A DNA stretch of 64,000 nucleotides, from positions 1-64,000 of the IMG/VR virus record IMGVR_UViG_3300032240_002045. One strand, given 5' to 3'. The notes beneath the pieces were generated by a model. That model did no database searches and had not been told where the DNA came from. It saw nothing but the letters and a program-made list of their open reading frames with translations. The DNA is from a virus. How positions within the stretch are numbered: position 1 is the stretch's first letter; every line of letters begins with the position of its first letter. Positions 1-7,314 of the stretch are shown in pieces. The translations under genes and the position numbers were made by a program.

Positions 1-205
1 ATCACTGGACTTAGCTGTGTTTTTCCCCGATGATCGGGTAGAGGAAGCTAAAGCAGCACGAGAACTTAAATCTGTATGTAAAACGTGTAAGTTCCAAACC
101 GCTTGTTTAGAGTGGGCGCTTGAATATTCTGAAAAGGGTATATGGGCGGGAACTACGGAAGAAGAACGACGAGTAATACGCAGGAGACAAAAAGCTTCTG
201 CATAG
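1..205 (+). CDS. WhiB-family Fe-S transcription regulator (5' end outside window)
   Basis: The reading frame is open to the left edge, so the gene is truncated by the window; a GTG at 17 is probably internal because the residues before it (SLDLAV) join smoothly to the WhiB FFP motif. Visible are three of the four cluster cysteines in a C-x2-C-x5-C arrangement followed by LEWAL, then the turn motif GIWAGTTEEER and a basic tail (RRVIRRRQ). The first cysteine would lie upstream of the window. WhiB proteins bind a 4Fe-4S cluster and the primary sigma factor and are confined to actinobacteria and their phages. A second WhiB gene lies at 39427-39750. A terminator follows directly. Confidence 0.88.
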   Translation, partial: SLDLAVFFPDDRVEEAKAARELKSVCKTCKFQTACLEWALEYSEKGIWAGTTEEERRVIRRRQKASA

Positions 206-206
206 C

Positions 207-239
207 AAAAAGCCCCCGGTTATTAGCCGGGGGCTTTTT
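207..239. terminator. Bidirectional intrinsic terminator
   Basis: Perfect stem AAAAAGCCCCCGG/CCGGGGGCTTTTT (207-219 with 227-239) around the loop TTATTAG. It lies between convergent genes, the plus-strand WhiB gene and the minus-strand fibre-like gene ending at 256, and has T-runs in both directions. Its 21-nt core is identical to that of the terminator at 24949-24979. Confidence 0.9.
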
Positions 240-255
240 GTTGTTTGTGTTGGGG

Positions 256-1554
256 TTATGCCCAAGAAGTCATTGTGACTGTTGCTGATAGAGCTGTTGA
301 GGCTGTACCCGCTGCAATTGACTGTGACTTGACTGTGCCAGAAGCACCTGTGAGTTTTGTACCAGGTGTGATAGCGCCTGAGTCGGCAACTGTCCATCCT
401 GAACCTGCAATAACAAGTGTTGTTCCTGAACCACCGGTTACAGTCCAAGTACCAACAAGTGCTGCTGGGATACCTGTACCTGTAGCGATAGTTACCTTTG
501 TACCTACTGGCCATGTGCTTGTTCCGCCAGAGACGGTTACAGTTGCGGCAGTAGTTGTTGTTACGTTGATCTGTGTTGGCTGTGTAGCTGTATTTGTAGC
601 GCCAGTTGTATTTGTGATGTTAGCTGTAGCAAATCCAGCGTCCTTAAGGGAGTCAAGACCAAGAGCGGTTGTGAGACCAAGGATTGAAGGAACGTCGATG
701 TAAGCAACGCCTGATACGTAAGCTCCGTCAGATGCTGACAGTGCTGTAGCAAGCTGAACTTTACCGCGCTGTCCTGTAAGAAGACCTGCGTTAGCTGAGT
801 TAGTTACTGTGAACTTAAGAGCATCTGCTGAAGCAACAGTTGCTGCTGAAAGATTGTAAGCTCCTGCTGTAAGGCCTGTGATATCAACTGAGTCGTTCTT
901 TGCAAGCTTGTTCTGTGCTGTGTAAGTAACAGTTGTTCCATCGCCTGAAACTGCTGTAACCATGTAGTTACCTGCAGCTGGTGTAAATGATGGGTACCCG
1001 CCCCAACCTGTTTCATCAAGTTCGTGGTTACGTGTTGGAACTGTCTGAGTGATTCCGTTGTTTAGTGTCTTTGAGATTCCCGCAAACTCTAAACGAGCTC
1101 CAGTAACTTGAGTTGTAGCTGACCAACCCGCGTCCGCACCAAATCCTGAAAGGGATCCAACAAGGACCTTAGCAATACCTGACTGTGAAGAATCTGAAGT
1201 TGAACCTGAGTTAGTGACGGTGAAACCTGTGTAAGCACCAGCTGAACCTACAAGGGATGCAATCTTTACATCTGTAAGGTTACCTGCTGCGGTAGTAAGG
1301 CCGGAAATAGTTACGTTCTGACCAACTTGAAATGTGTTAGCAGCTGTGTATGTGATGGTTGTGCCATCGCTTGAAGTCGCTGTTACTACAGCTGTCTTGT
1401 AAGAAACTAGATTTGAACCTGTTGTTCCGCCAATATTGGACGCAGCTGTTTCTGTGCGTTCATCGTTTGGCTGTAATGGGAAATTTCCCCATACGTAATC
1501 GATAGCTGGGGATCCAGCGGTATCTAACGTGTGAGCGTTATTGTTTGTTGCCAT
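256..1554 (-). CDS. Virion structural protein, beta-rich repeat protein (fibre-like)
   Basis: 432 residues, Thr/Ser/Ala/Gly-rich and free of cysteine, as in extracellular virion fibre or decoration proteins. A roughly 55-60-residue module is repeated at about residues 56-116 and 199-253 (pattern DGTT-I/V-TYTA ... ITGL ... FTVTNS), with a weaker third copy near 337-385. The N-terminus has IDYVWGNFP, a motif I associate with phage structural proteins but cannot assign to a named family. A similar module appears at the end of the baseplate J-like protein (55858-57573). It is the last gene of the leftward structural operon; a promoter-like sequence lies in the 110-nt gap upstream. Confidence 0.6.
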   Translation of the reverse strand: MATNNNAHTLDTAGSPAIDYVWGNFPLQPNDERTETAASNIGGTTGSNLVSYKTAVVTATSSDGTTITYTAANTFQVGQNVTISGLTTAAGNLTDVKIASLVGSAGAYTGFTVTNSGSTSDSSQSGIAKVLVGSLSGFGADAGWSATTQVTGARLEFAGISKTLNNGITQTVPTRNHELDETGWGGYPSFTPAAGNYMVTAVSGDGTTVTYTAQNKLAKNDSVDITGLTAGAYNLSAATVASADALKFTVTNSANAGLLTGQRGKVQLATALSASDGAYVSGVAYIDVPSILGLTTALGLDSLKDAGFATANITNTTGATNTATQPTQINVTTTTAATVTVSGGTSTWPVGTKVTIATGTGIPAALVGTWTVTGGSGTTLVIAGSGWTVADSGAITPGTKLTGASGTVKSQSIAAGTASTALSATVTMTSWA

Positions 1555-1608
1555 TTAAATGACCTATTTCTCTAGAGTGGTTAAGCACCTGATCGGGGTG
1601 CAAGTACT

Positions 1609-1637
1609 ATTGTCTAAGAGGATTTAATCTTTGTCAG
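1609..1637 (-). promoter_or_regulatory. Putative minus-strand promoter
   Basis: On the minus strand CTGACA (1632-1637) and GACAAT (1609-1614) are 17 nt apart, five and four matches to the sigma-70-type hexamers, and lie upstream of the 256-1554 gene. It sits in one of the few real gaps between leftward structural genes. Weak evidence. Confidence 0.3.
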
Positions 1638-1664
1638 GTCTAGTATTGGACCCCTTTTAAAGGG

Positions 1665-2654
1665 CTAAAGTCCTTTTATTTCAAAGTAATATGCTTTAAA
1701 GTCTATACCGGCTTTTGTTTGGTAATCATCTAACAGTTCTTTTGTGGGAGACCCCCAATACCCCAATATCTCCCCTGTTGCAATCTTTTTAGCCCTAACT
1801 AAAGACGCATGGTAATTGCCCCACAGCTGCTCATTTTTTGACTTATCTGGCACGTTTGTTGATGTGCGCCAATCTTTTTTGTCTGGGTCTCTGCCTAATT
1901 TGTTTTTATGAAGTAACAAAGTATCTTTTATAGAAAAAATTCTGTAACCACGAGTCCATAGCCGTATAGCATACGAAAGCTCTTCACCTTCAAATACCAA
2001 CATAGGATCCGGCAGTACGTCTTCTAACATCGATATTGGTCCAAAAACGTAATGACCAACAATTGTGTACTGTTCAATAAACCCGTTTGGATGCTTTGAC
2101 CAATCAACCGATACAGGGCCTGCGCTAACGGATTTAACAAAATGATTTGGGTCATACGGCTTAAATTCTATTTTTCCATTGTAAATAGTGTCTGTTTTTA
2201 TGTAATTATACGGATCTATAAAATCTCCGTTATGAAGGCGCGGCTTATCCTCAGCATCACCGTACCAATAAGGGACGTAAGCGCTAATAATAGCTTTATC
2301 TATATTGTTAACTTTTAAAATATTTTTATAATTATTGACTATATCCGTGTCCCAGTGTTTTTCAAAAATCATATGAGCATCAACTTGCAAATGATAATTT
2401 TGTTTTCTATCACCTATTAATTGTGAATACATTCTGGCTTTTCCAACACCTAATGGGCCGCCATAGGATAACTTTATGTGGTTTATATTTAAAGTTAAAT
2501 TATCAAGATCATGATCGATTGGGTAAAAATCATGGGTAATTATGTCAAAATAAAGATTTTCGGGAACGTCAGCTGATATTAATGCACTCTTAATAGTTTG
2601 ATGAAGATCGCGCTCATTGCATGCAGAAATTGTTAAAAGTATAGTTTCACTCAT
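1665..2654 (-). CDS. Glycosyltransferase, GlcNAc-transferase family (Skp1 Gnt1-like, PF11397 type)
   Basis: 329 residues with a GT-A nucleotide-sugar fold: N-terminal strand ETILLTISACNER, a family-typical GPLGVGKAR segment (residues 67-74), a DxH metal-binding motif inside LQVDAHM (D92, H94), and the acceptor-side segment FEGEELSYAIRLWTRGY (221-237). These segments in this order are those of the cytoplasmic GlcNAc-transferase family that includes the Dictyostelium Skp1 hydroxyproline GlcNAc-transferase. The family call is from memory of motifs; donor and acceptor are not known. It overlaps by 8 nt the 2647-3366 gene and is two genes from a 2OG-Fe(II) hydroxylase. The likely role is glycosylating a virion or host-surface protein. 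Confidence 0.72.
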   Translation of the reverse strand: MSETILLTISACNERDLHQTIKSALISADVPENLYFDIITHDFYPIDHDLDNLTLNINHIKLSYGGPLGVGKARMYSQLIGDRKQNYHLQVDAHMIFEKHWDTDIVNNYKNILKVNNIDKAIISAYVPYWYGDAEDKPRLHNGDFIDPYNYIKTDTIYNGKIEFKPYDPNHFVKSVSAGPVSVDWSKHPNGFIEQYTIVGHYVFGPISMLEDVLPDPMLVFEGEELSYAIRLWTRGYRIFSIKDTLLLHKNKLGRDPDKKDWRTSTNVPDKSKNEQLWGNYHASLVRAKKIATGEILGYWGSPTKELLDDYQTKAGIDFKAYYFEIKGL

Positions 2655-3366
2655 TTTTGGTTATTACCTTTGGGCTTTGTGGGTTTGGCGGTAAAAGTTT
2701 TCCTAAAGATTTTTTGTATAAATTTGGAAACGATTTAAACCCAGGCTCATTTAAAGATGATCGCAAGTTAGAGTATTCTTCTACTTCTTTGTTCAACTCT
2801 TTAGTTACAGGGGCAATTATGAACGCTGTTGAGTTTAATAAATTTATTGGGTAGTTAAAAATAGTTACGTAGGGGGTACCAGCTTTAAATACCACCGGGA
2901 CATTTGGAACCATCATTTGCCAACAATATTGAATTTGATTAAAATGATTGATGTCAGACCTTAATAATGCAGACATCGGTGTAGCGCCTTCTACAAAATG
3001 ATTGGCAGGACCCTGAAGCAACAGGTAATGATCTGGGTCTGTTTCAATGTACGAATTTAAATAAAAAGTTATAGTCCCATTAGCGGTGGTTGTATCAACC
3101 AAACGCTGCCCGTTAGGAAGAAACTCACCTTTTAATATTTTTACATGGTCTTTGCTTGTGTCTCTCACACCATCCCACATTACTTCAACGTCTTGTGGTA
3201 GCAAGAACTCCCACCCATGCCGGTTTGCCATGGACATGGGTTGACATCTATAACCATGCCCTTCAATAGTGTTATCTAAAAAATCACGTTTGATAGGGGC
3301 GGGTCTAACAACCGGGTAAGAGCACGACGGATCAGATGACCATATTTTTATATATGGCTGGATCAT
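2647..3366 (-). CDS. DUF6065-like protein between hydroxylase and glycosyltransferase
   Basis: 239 residues, soluble. The segments YPVVRPAPIKRDF, GYRCQPMSMANRHGWEFLLP and VMWDGV, and the tail VPVVFKAGTPYVTIF, resemble the DUF6065 family (assignment from memory). That family often lies beside 2OG-dependent oxygenases in phage and bacterial genomes, and its function is unknown. Here it is sandwiched between a prolyl-hydroxylase-like gene (overlap of one base at 3366) and a GlcNAc-transferase-like gene, so all three are probably translated together and may act on the same substrate. I see no catalytic motif that would define a reaction. Confidence 0.55.
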   Translation of the reverse strand: MIQPYIKIWSSDPSCSYPVVRPAPIKRDFLDNTIEGHGYRCQPMSMANRHGWEFLLPQDVEVMWDGVRDTSKDHVKILKGEFLPNGQRLVDTTTANGTITFYLNSYIETDPDHYLLLQGPANHFVEGATPMSALLRSDINHFNQIQYCWQMMVPNVPVVFKAGTPYVTIFNYPINLLNSTAFIIAPVTKELNKEVEEYSNLRSSLNEPGFKSFPNLYKKSLGKLLPPNPQSPKVITKNE

Positions 3367-4079
3367 TAAGCTCTTTTTGTTCCATATTTGTTTGTAACAT
3401 CTTTTGGATGATATGTTGGCGATTCGTTACGATGAGCAAATTCATTTCTATCGGTCATAAGAACTAATGAATACTTAAAGCCATCGTCAGTCACAGGTTC
3501 AGCGGAATGTTCGTATATAAATGAAGACGGAAAAAGAACAACATCTCCGGCTTTAGGCTTGTATGTTAAATCAAATTTTGGAAAAGTTAGCTCTCCGCCC
3601 TCATAATCATCATTTGGGTATCCAACTACCGAAACGGTGCATCTGTAGGCTTCTCCATCATCCGTGTGTACTTTAAAGAATTCACCTTTTCCGTAACGAA
3701 CAATATTAATACACTCATAGTAATCAATGTAGTTTAAAGAGTGTTTTTGTAAATAATGAGACATGCAAATTTTAACAATGTCGATAAATTGTTCGTACAA
3801 TAAACAAAAGTCTTCGGAGTCATCGTCTCTAGGCCCTAACATGCCATCGTTTTTAATTTTAAAGTCTTTACACTTACGGCTTTCATCATCCTGCCGGTCG
3901 TAACTTAAATACGCAGATTTCCAAGCAAAACGCGTACCATCTTTAGCTAATCCGGTTTCAATGCGGTTAACTACGTCTAACTCTTCAATAATGGCATTAT
4001 GGTAAACATAAATTCCAGGAGCTACTTCTTCAAAATCTACTTCCCACTCTTGGTTATGGCAATAAGTTTTTTCTATCAT
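3366..4079 (-). CDS. 2OG-Fe(II) oxygenase, prolyl 4-hydroxylase-like
   Basis: 237 residues with a C-terminal double-stranded beta-helix. The iron triad is H138-x-D140 (VHTDDGE) and H191 (YEHSAEP), and K202 in GFKYSLVLM is placed to bind 2-oxoglutarate. The run GGELTFP...KPKAGDVVLFPSSFIYEHSAEPV is characteristic of P4Hc/PKHD-type hydroxylases. Such enzymes hydroxylate peptidyl proline or other side chains using O2 and 2-oxoglutarate. The gene opens a three-gene unit with the DUF6065-like and glycosyltransferase genes and lies about 0.5 kb downstream, in transcription order, of a fibre with Pro-Gly-Phe repeats, a plausible but unproven substrate. Confidence 0.85.
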   Translation of the reverse strand: MIEKTYCHNQEWEVDFEEVAPGIYVYHNAIIEELDVVNRIETGLAKDGTRFAWKSAYLSYDRQDDESRKCKDFKIKNDGMLGPRDDDSEDFCLLYEQFIDIVKICMSHYLQKHSLNYIDYYECINIVRYGKGEFFKVHTDDGEAYRCTVSVVGYPNDDYEGGELTFPKFDLTYKPKAGDVVLFPSSFIYEHSAEPVTDDGFKYSLVLMTDRNEFAHRNESPTYHPKDVTNKYGTKRA

Positions 4080-4104
4080 TTTACGCTCCTTTTATTTAAC
4101 TAAA

Positions 4105-4338
4105 TTACCATTTTCCAATTGGGCATACTGAATCTTGAAGTTTTACTTTTAAACTCATTAAACATCCGCATTTTTTGCATTGACGCGTTATAGGTATAAG
4201 TTCTGGGCACGTTTTGCAAATATTAAGTCTGGTAGCGGCAATATCCTCTGTAACTCTTAATTCTCCGCTAAGTATATGCCAAGGGCGAGTGGTTCCTAAA
4301 TTTTTTTTATACTGTTCCCAAGGAGTTAATTCAGACAT
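4105..4338 (-). CDS. Small zinc-ribbon phage protein
   Basis: 77 residues. The C-terminal half carries ICKTC ... QCKKCGCLM ... SVCPIGKW, six cysteines in a pattern common in small phage proteins from marine and freshwater viruses, consistent with a zinc ribbon. The N-terminus (PWEQYKKNLGTTRPWHIL) is also typical of that group. Function unknown. It sits between the hydroxylase and fibre genes and may be part of a tail-fibre or modification module. Confidence 0.65.
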   Translation of the reverse strand: MSELTPWEQYKKNLGTTRPWHILSGELRVTEDIAATRLNICKTCPELIPITRQCKKCGCLMSLKVKLQDSVCPIGKW

Positions 4339-4341
4339 AGG

Positions 4342-4548
4342 TTACTCAATTGGTGGGACAAACGTTGAGCCATCATAAGTCCATCCCGGTAAAACTTCCA
4401 AACCATCTGGAATTGATACAAATTTTGGATTTGAAGCCATGCCCGCGTCCATTCTAGGGCCGTAGTTATTAGATACCTCATCGGAGTCAAAGCTGAAAAT
4501 GGTAAAAACATCTTCACCCGCAACACCTGCATAACGTTTCCAAGTCAT
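4342..4548 (-). CDS. Hypothetical protein with fibre-tip-like C-terminus
   Basis: 68 residues; the end LPGWTYDGSTFVPP resembles the terminal segment of many small phage tail-fibre or assembly proteins (W-x-YDG-x-x-F-x-P). No catalytic motif. A Shine-Dalgarno-like AAGGAG lies upstream and the gene is in the run 5721-3366. Function unknown. Confidence 0.5.
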   Translation of the reverse strand: MTWKRYAGVAGEDVFTIFSFDSDEVSNNYGPRMDAGMASNPKFVSIPDGLEVLPGWTYDGSTFVPPIE

Positions 4549-4581
4549 AATTATCTCCTTTTTAAAAGTTTAACATAAAAG

Positions 4582-5721
4582 TTAAATTGCGCAAAGTGCT
4601 CCGCCATCTTGGCAACCATAGTATGGAGGTGGGCAAGGACGGCGACATCCGCTTGTAAAGCCAGGGTCAACAGCAAAGCCGGGATCAACAGCAAAGCCGG
4701 GATCAACAGCAAATCCAGGATCAACAGCAAAGCCAGGAGAAGTAAATCCAGGAGAAGCAAAGCCAGGATCAACAGCAAAGCCGGGAGAAGCAAAGCTTGG
4801 AGAACTAAAGCTTGGGGCGGGAGCAGCTGGTGTCACGCTGTTAGATGCTGGGCTGTCAATGCTTGTTCCATTAGCATTTGTTGCTTTTATTTTAAAAGTG
4901 TAGGCAGTTCCATTAGTTAACCCGGTAACTGAAATTGGGCTAGTTGTGTTAGTTCCGGTAAATGACCCGGGCGTAGAAGTGGCAGTAAACAGGCTAATTG
5001 ATTTCCCACCTGTTGAGCTGGAATCGCCAGGTATAGTAAAACTGACACTTGCTGAAGTATTACCAGCAGTAGCCGTTGGTGCAGACATAGTTTTCGGAAC
5101 AGTGGTTGCTTGGATAGACAAAGATGAAGAAGACTCAAGTGAGTACCCATTTACATTTTGAGCGGCGGTTGTTACTGAATAGTAAAGTCCTGAGGATAAT
5201 CCACCGACAGTTATGGATAATCCTGAAGATGTGTTAGTAAATGCCCCAGGGGATGTTGTAGCTCTGTACTGAGTAATGGCACTTCCGCCAGTATTAGGGG
5301 CCGTGTAAGTTGTCGTTATTGCACCATCACCCCAAGCTCGCGCAGTTCCCACATCCACAGCATTTGGTGTTCCCATAGTTTGAGGGACTGTTGTAACCGT
5401 AACTGACCCGCTGTAACTTGCAAATAAACTATCACCTGCGTCGTTTGTTGCAACACCAGTAAAAGTGTAAGGGGTAGCAGATACTAAGCCAGTTACTGTT
5501 TGCGTTAACGAAATGCTTGGGGTAGACGTATAAGAAGTTGGGTTTGAGATAGCTTTATAACTTGTTACTGGTAAACCGCCATCCCAAGAAGGTGCGGTAA
5601 GCACTACATCTACACGCCCATCGTTATATGCGCGACCGGTACCAACATTAGTTGCGGAAACAACTACTGGAGAATCTGGCACTTCACGGCTAGAGGATGA
5701 GATAATTCCAATTGATGGCAT
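4582..5721 (-). CDS. Tail fibre-like protein: FN3-like domains plus Pro-Gly-Phe repeat tail
   Basis: 379 residues. Three consecutive fibronectin-III-like beta domains occupy about residues 18-300 (repeated S/TPG-AFT or -SFT, T-V-x-GL-x-x-G/A-x-x-Y and T-VPxTM linkers). A tail follows with eight PGF units joined by AVD, AS or TS, preceded by two PSF units, and the protein closes with a Cys/Pro-rich end (CRRPCPPPYYGC). FN3 domains on phage structural proteins are thought to aid surface binding. The proline-rich tail lies next to a prolyl-hydroxylase-like gene and a GlcNAc-transferase-like gene, making it a candidate target. Confidence 0.68.
   Translation of the reverse strand: MPSIGIISSSSREVPDSPVVVSATNVGTGRAYNDGRVDVVLTAPSWDGGLPVTSYKAISNPTSYTSTPSISLTQTVTGLVSATPYTFTGVATNDAGDSLFASYSGSVTVTTVPQTMGTPNAVDVGTARAWGDGAITTTYTAPNTGGSAITQYRATTSPGAFTNTSSGLSITVGGLSSGLYYSVTTAAQNVNGYSLESSSSLSIQATTVPKTMSAPTATAGNTSASVSFTIPGDSSSTGGKSISLFTATSTPGSFTGTNTTSPISVTGLTNGTAYTFKIKATNANGTSIDSPASNSVTPAAPAPSFSSPSFASPGFAVDPGFASPGFTSPGFAVDPGFAVDPGFAVDPGFAVDPGFTSGCRRPCPPPYYGCQDGGALCAI
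4657..4797. repeat. Tandem coding repeat (Pro-Gly-Phe units)
   Basis: Near-identical 15-18-nt units (core GCAAAGCC-GGGATCAACA, with GGAGAA variants) run through this stretch and encode the PGF-AVD/AS/TS tail of the fibre gene. Such tracts are prone to slippage, so unit number may vary between isolates or be mis-assembled. Confidence 0.85.
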
Positions 5722-5728
5722 GATTACC

Positions 5729-6478
5729 TTAAGCTAACGATAAGTCTCCGACTAGCGCCCAATTATCAGCGTTGTCGAGCTTAATTAGGGTCGCAGATGA
5801 GTATTGAGCACGAAGGTAATAACCCGGTGTTCCTACAATAGAAGCGGTTCCCGCGCCAATAATTTGAACTTTTCCAGCACCCCTACGAAAAATATTAATT
5901 TGCGATCCCTGCGGAAAGGCAGTTGTGCTATTTGCTGGAACTGTAATTTGTAAATTAGAAGCGCTGTTTACAACAATTAAATTGTTTTTATCAGTTAAAG
6001 CTATTTGATACGCAGTTGTTTGGTTGTTAATTGCAAGATCTGGCGGGGTTACCGTTCCTACAAAAGCTCCGGAGGAGTTAACGTAAGATAATACAGTTGC
6101 TGAGGAATTTTGGAATTCAAGGAGATTAGCTGATTGTGACGCTGCCCCTTTTACAATAAGCCCTTTAGTTGTAGAGGCTCCAACCGTAATTACGTTAGCT
6201 GTGTCCCCAGCTTTACGGAGGTATTGTGTATGAGCGTCAGATACAACGCCAACTTCAAGATTGTTGAGGCGAAGACCTACTGTGGAAAATAAGGTAGATG
6301 TTCCATTAAAGGTTCCACCAGAACTAGGTGTGGTTGAACGATTTGGCTCTGTTCCAAGAGTGTTCTCAATAGCAATAACTTCAGCTTGAATTGAGTTAGG
6401 GTGAGAAGCGTCGATAATATCGACCACGTTAATTTTGTCTAAAAATCCCGCAATTGACGTTGGAAACGATGCCGCCAT
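5729..6478 (-). CDS. Tail fibre / minor tail protein
   Basis: 249 residues. The N-terminus (FPTSIAGFLDKINVVDIIDASHPNSIQAEVIAIENTLG, read in pieces) is a frequent N-terminal module of phage fibre proteins that attach to the tail, with a later DAHTQYLRKAGD segment typical of fibre shafts. The C-terminal part is a small beta domain (LQITVPANST...FPQGSQINIFRRGAGKVQIIGAG) common at fibre tips. Start is supported by an AAGGAC Shine-Dalgarno. It probably takes part in host binding. Confidence 0.65.
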   Translation of the reverse strand: MAASFPTSIAGFLDKINVVDIIDASHPNSIQAEVIAIENTLGTEPNRSTTPSSGGTFNGTSTLFSTVGLRLNNLEVGVVSDAHTQYLRKAGDTANVITVGASTTKGLIVKGAASQSANLLEFQNSSATVLSYVNSSGAFVGTVTPPDLAINNQTTAYQIALTDKNNLIVVNSASNLQITVPANSTTAFPQGSQINIFRRGAGKVQIIGAGTASIVGTPGYYLRAQYSSATLIKLDNADNWALVGDLSLA

Positions 6479-6542
6479 GGTTGTCCTTTCAAAAAACTAT
6501 GTCCTACCTTAGAGGAAATGACCTTGCTTTTGTCCCTAAACC

Positions 6543-6704
6543 TTAGCTTTGATGCTCTCCATTTGGGCCTTTACCTGGCATTGCGTAAATTCCGCCAATA
6601 CTTGGCTTTTCATTTTCGTTAATAAAAAACTTTCTAATACCAAAACGAGAATCATTTACAGTGATTGGCTTTTCAACTGAGCTTTTAAACTCTATGCCCC
6701 TCAT
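6543..6704 (-). CDS. Hypothetical 53-aa protein
   Basis: A 53-codon frame beginning MRGIEFKSSVEKPI and ending GPNGEHQS. Its ATG overlaps the stop of the gene at 6701-6868 as ATGA, the usual coupling signal in this genome, which is the main support. Middle segment SRFGIRKFFINENEKPSIGGIYAMPGKG. No family recognised. Confidence 0.6.
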   Translation of the reverse strand: MRGIEFKSSVEKPITVNDSRFGIRKFFINENEKPSIGGIYAMPGKGPNGEHQS

Positions 6705-6868
6705 GGTGAGTACCGATTCCATTGCTTTCCTTGAGTGTCTATTACCTTTGTTGCTCCCATAACGCGAGTTAAATTGTCTCTTCCCGCCCTAGTTGACCCA
6801 ATCAAAGCTGCAGCTTTTTGAGCTATTGCTGTTGTTTCAGTCAAAGCTAATTTTCTTTTTTTAGCCAT
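6701..6868 (-). CDS. Hypothetical 55-aa protein
   Basis: Reads MAKKRKLALTETTAIAQK...; the start at 6868 is preferred to an upstream ATG because it overlaps the stop of the preceding gene (6861-7202) and makes a normal spacing. Basic N-terminus, Ala-rich helix in the first half. Coupled to 6543-6704. Function unknown. Confidence 0.6.
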   Translation of the reverse strand: MAKKRKLALTETTAIAQKAAALIGSTRAGRDNLTRVMGATKVIDTQGKQWNRYSP

Positions 6869-7202
6869 TAAACTGACGACCTGGTTTAATTCCATTTTTA
6901 TTAAACTCTGAACCTGGGCCATGTGTTGGGAGCGTATATGGGTCAAATGAAATTGATTTTTTGTCTTTAGTTATAGATTTTGAAGGGGTAATGACTTCCG
7001 CGTCATATATCTCTGGTTCTTTTGTTGAAGTGCTTTTAGGTGAGGGCTCAATTAATTCGCCGTCCAACACTGTTGTTTTTGACGTAGAACTTTTAGAATT
7101 AGTTTTTTTACTTGGTTTTCCCTTTTTAGGTTTTGGAAAAGATCCAAGACCTTTGTTAATAGCTGCCCCTATAACGGCCGCATTTCTTACCTCATCACTC
7201 AT
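6861..7202 (-). CDS. Hypothetical Lys/Ser-rich protein
   Basis: 113 residues with a short Ala/Gly-rich N-terminal helix (NAAVIGAAINKGLGSF), then a Lys/Ser/Thr-rich low-complexity linker and a C-terminal segment FDPYTLPTHGPGSEFNKNGIKPGRQFNG. The final GRQFNG resembles GRQFGP in the protein at 12830-13414. Function unknown; it lies after the lysis genes in the leftward operon. Confidence 0.55.
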   Translation of the reverse strand: MSDEVRNAAVIGAAINKGLGSFPKPKKGKPSKKTNSKSSTSKTTVLDGELIEPSPKSTSTKEPEIYDAEVITPSKSITKDKKSISFDPYTLPTHGPGSEFNKNGIKPGRQFNG

Positions 7203-7314
7203 CCTCTAAGTCTAAGTGCTTTTCCTCGCAAGATCGGGCTAAAGACGGCACAGCAAAAACAAGACCGCATAAAGCACATATCCAAGGCTTTATGCGGTCT
7301 TTGTCTGAAAGCAC
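7195..7314 (-). CDS. Possible 39-aa Cys-containing peptide
   Basis: GTG-started frame whose first base is the last base of the endolysin stop and whose end overlaps the next start by 8 nt. It reads ...KPWICALCGLVF...RSCEEKHLDLEDE, with C-x2-C, then C-x4-H and an acidic tail, like other tiny zinc-binding proteins here. Against it, a perfect 15-bp inverted repeat (7261-7301) lies inside it and may simply be a terminator. Either or both may be true. Confidence 0.4.
   Translation of the reverse strand: MLSDKDRIKPWICALCGLVFAVPSLARSCEEKHLDLEDE
7261..7301 (-). terminator. Inverted repeat, probable terminator after endolysin
   Basis: A perfect 15-bp stem (AAGACCGCATAAAGC with GCTTTATGCGGTCTT) and an 11-nt loop, followed on the minus strand by TTGTTTTTG. 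It sits about 13 nt past the endolysin stop, as expected for an intrinsic terminator closing the lysis cassette, although it overlaps a possible small ORF. Confidence 0.6.

Noticed and set aside
107-514. Minus-strand frame across the WhiB/terminator junction
   Set aside because: Runs through the terminator and antisense to the WhiB gene; Arg/Cys/Tyr-rich translation typical of a shadow frame.
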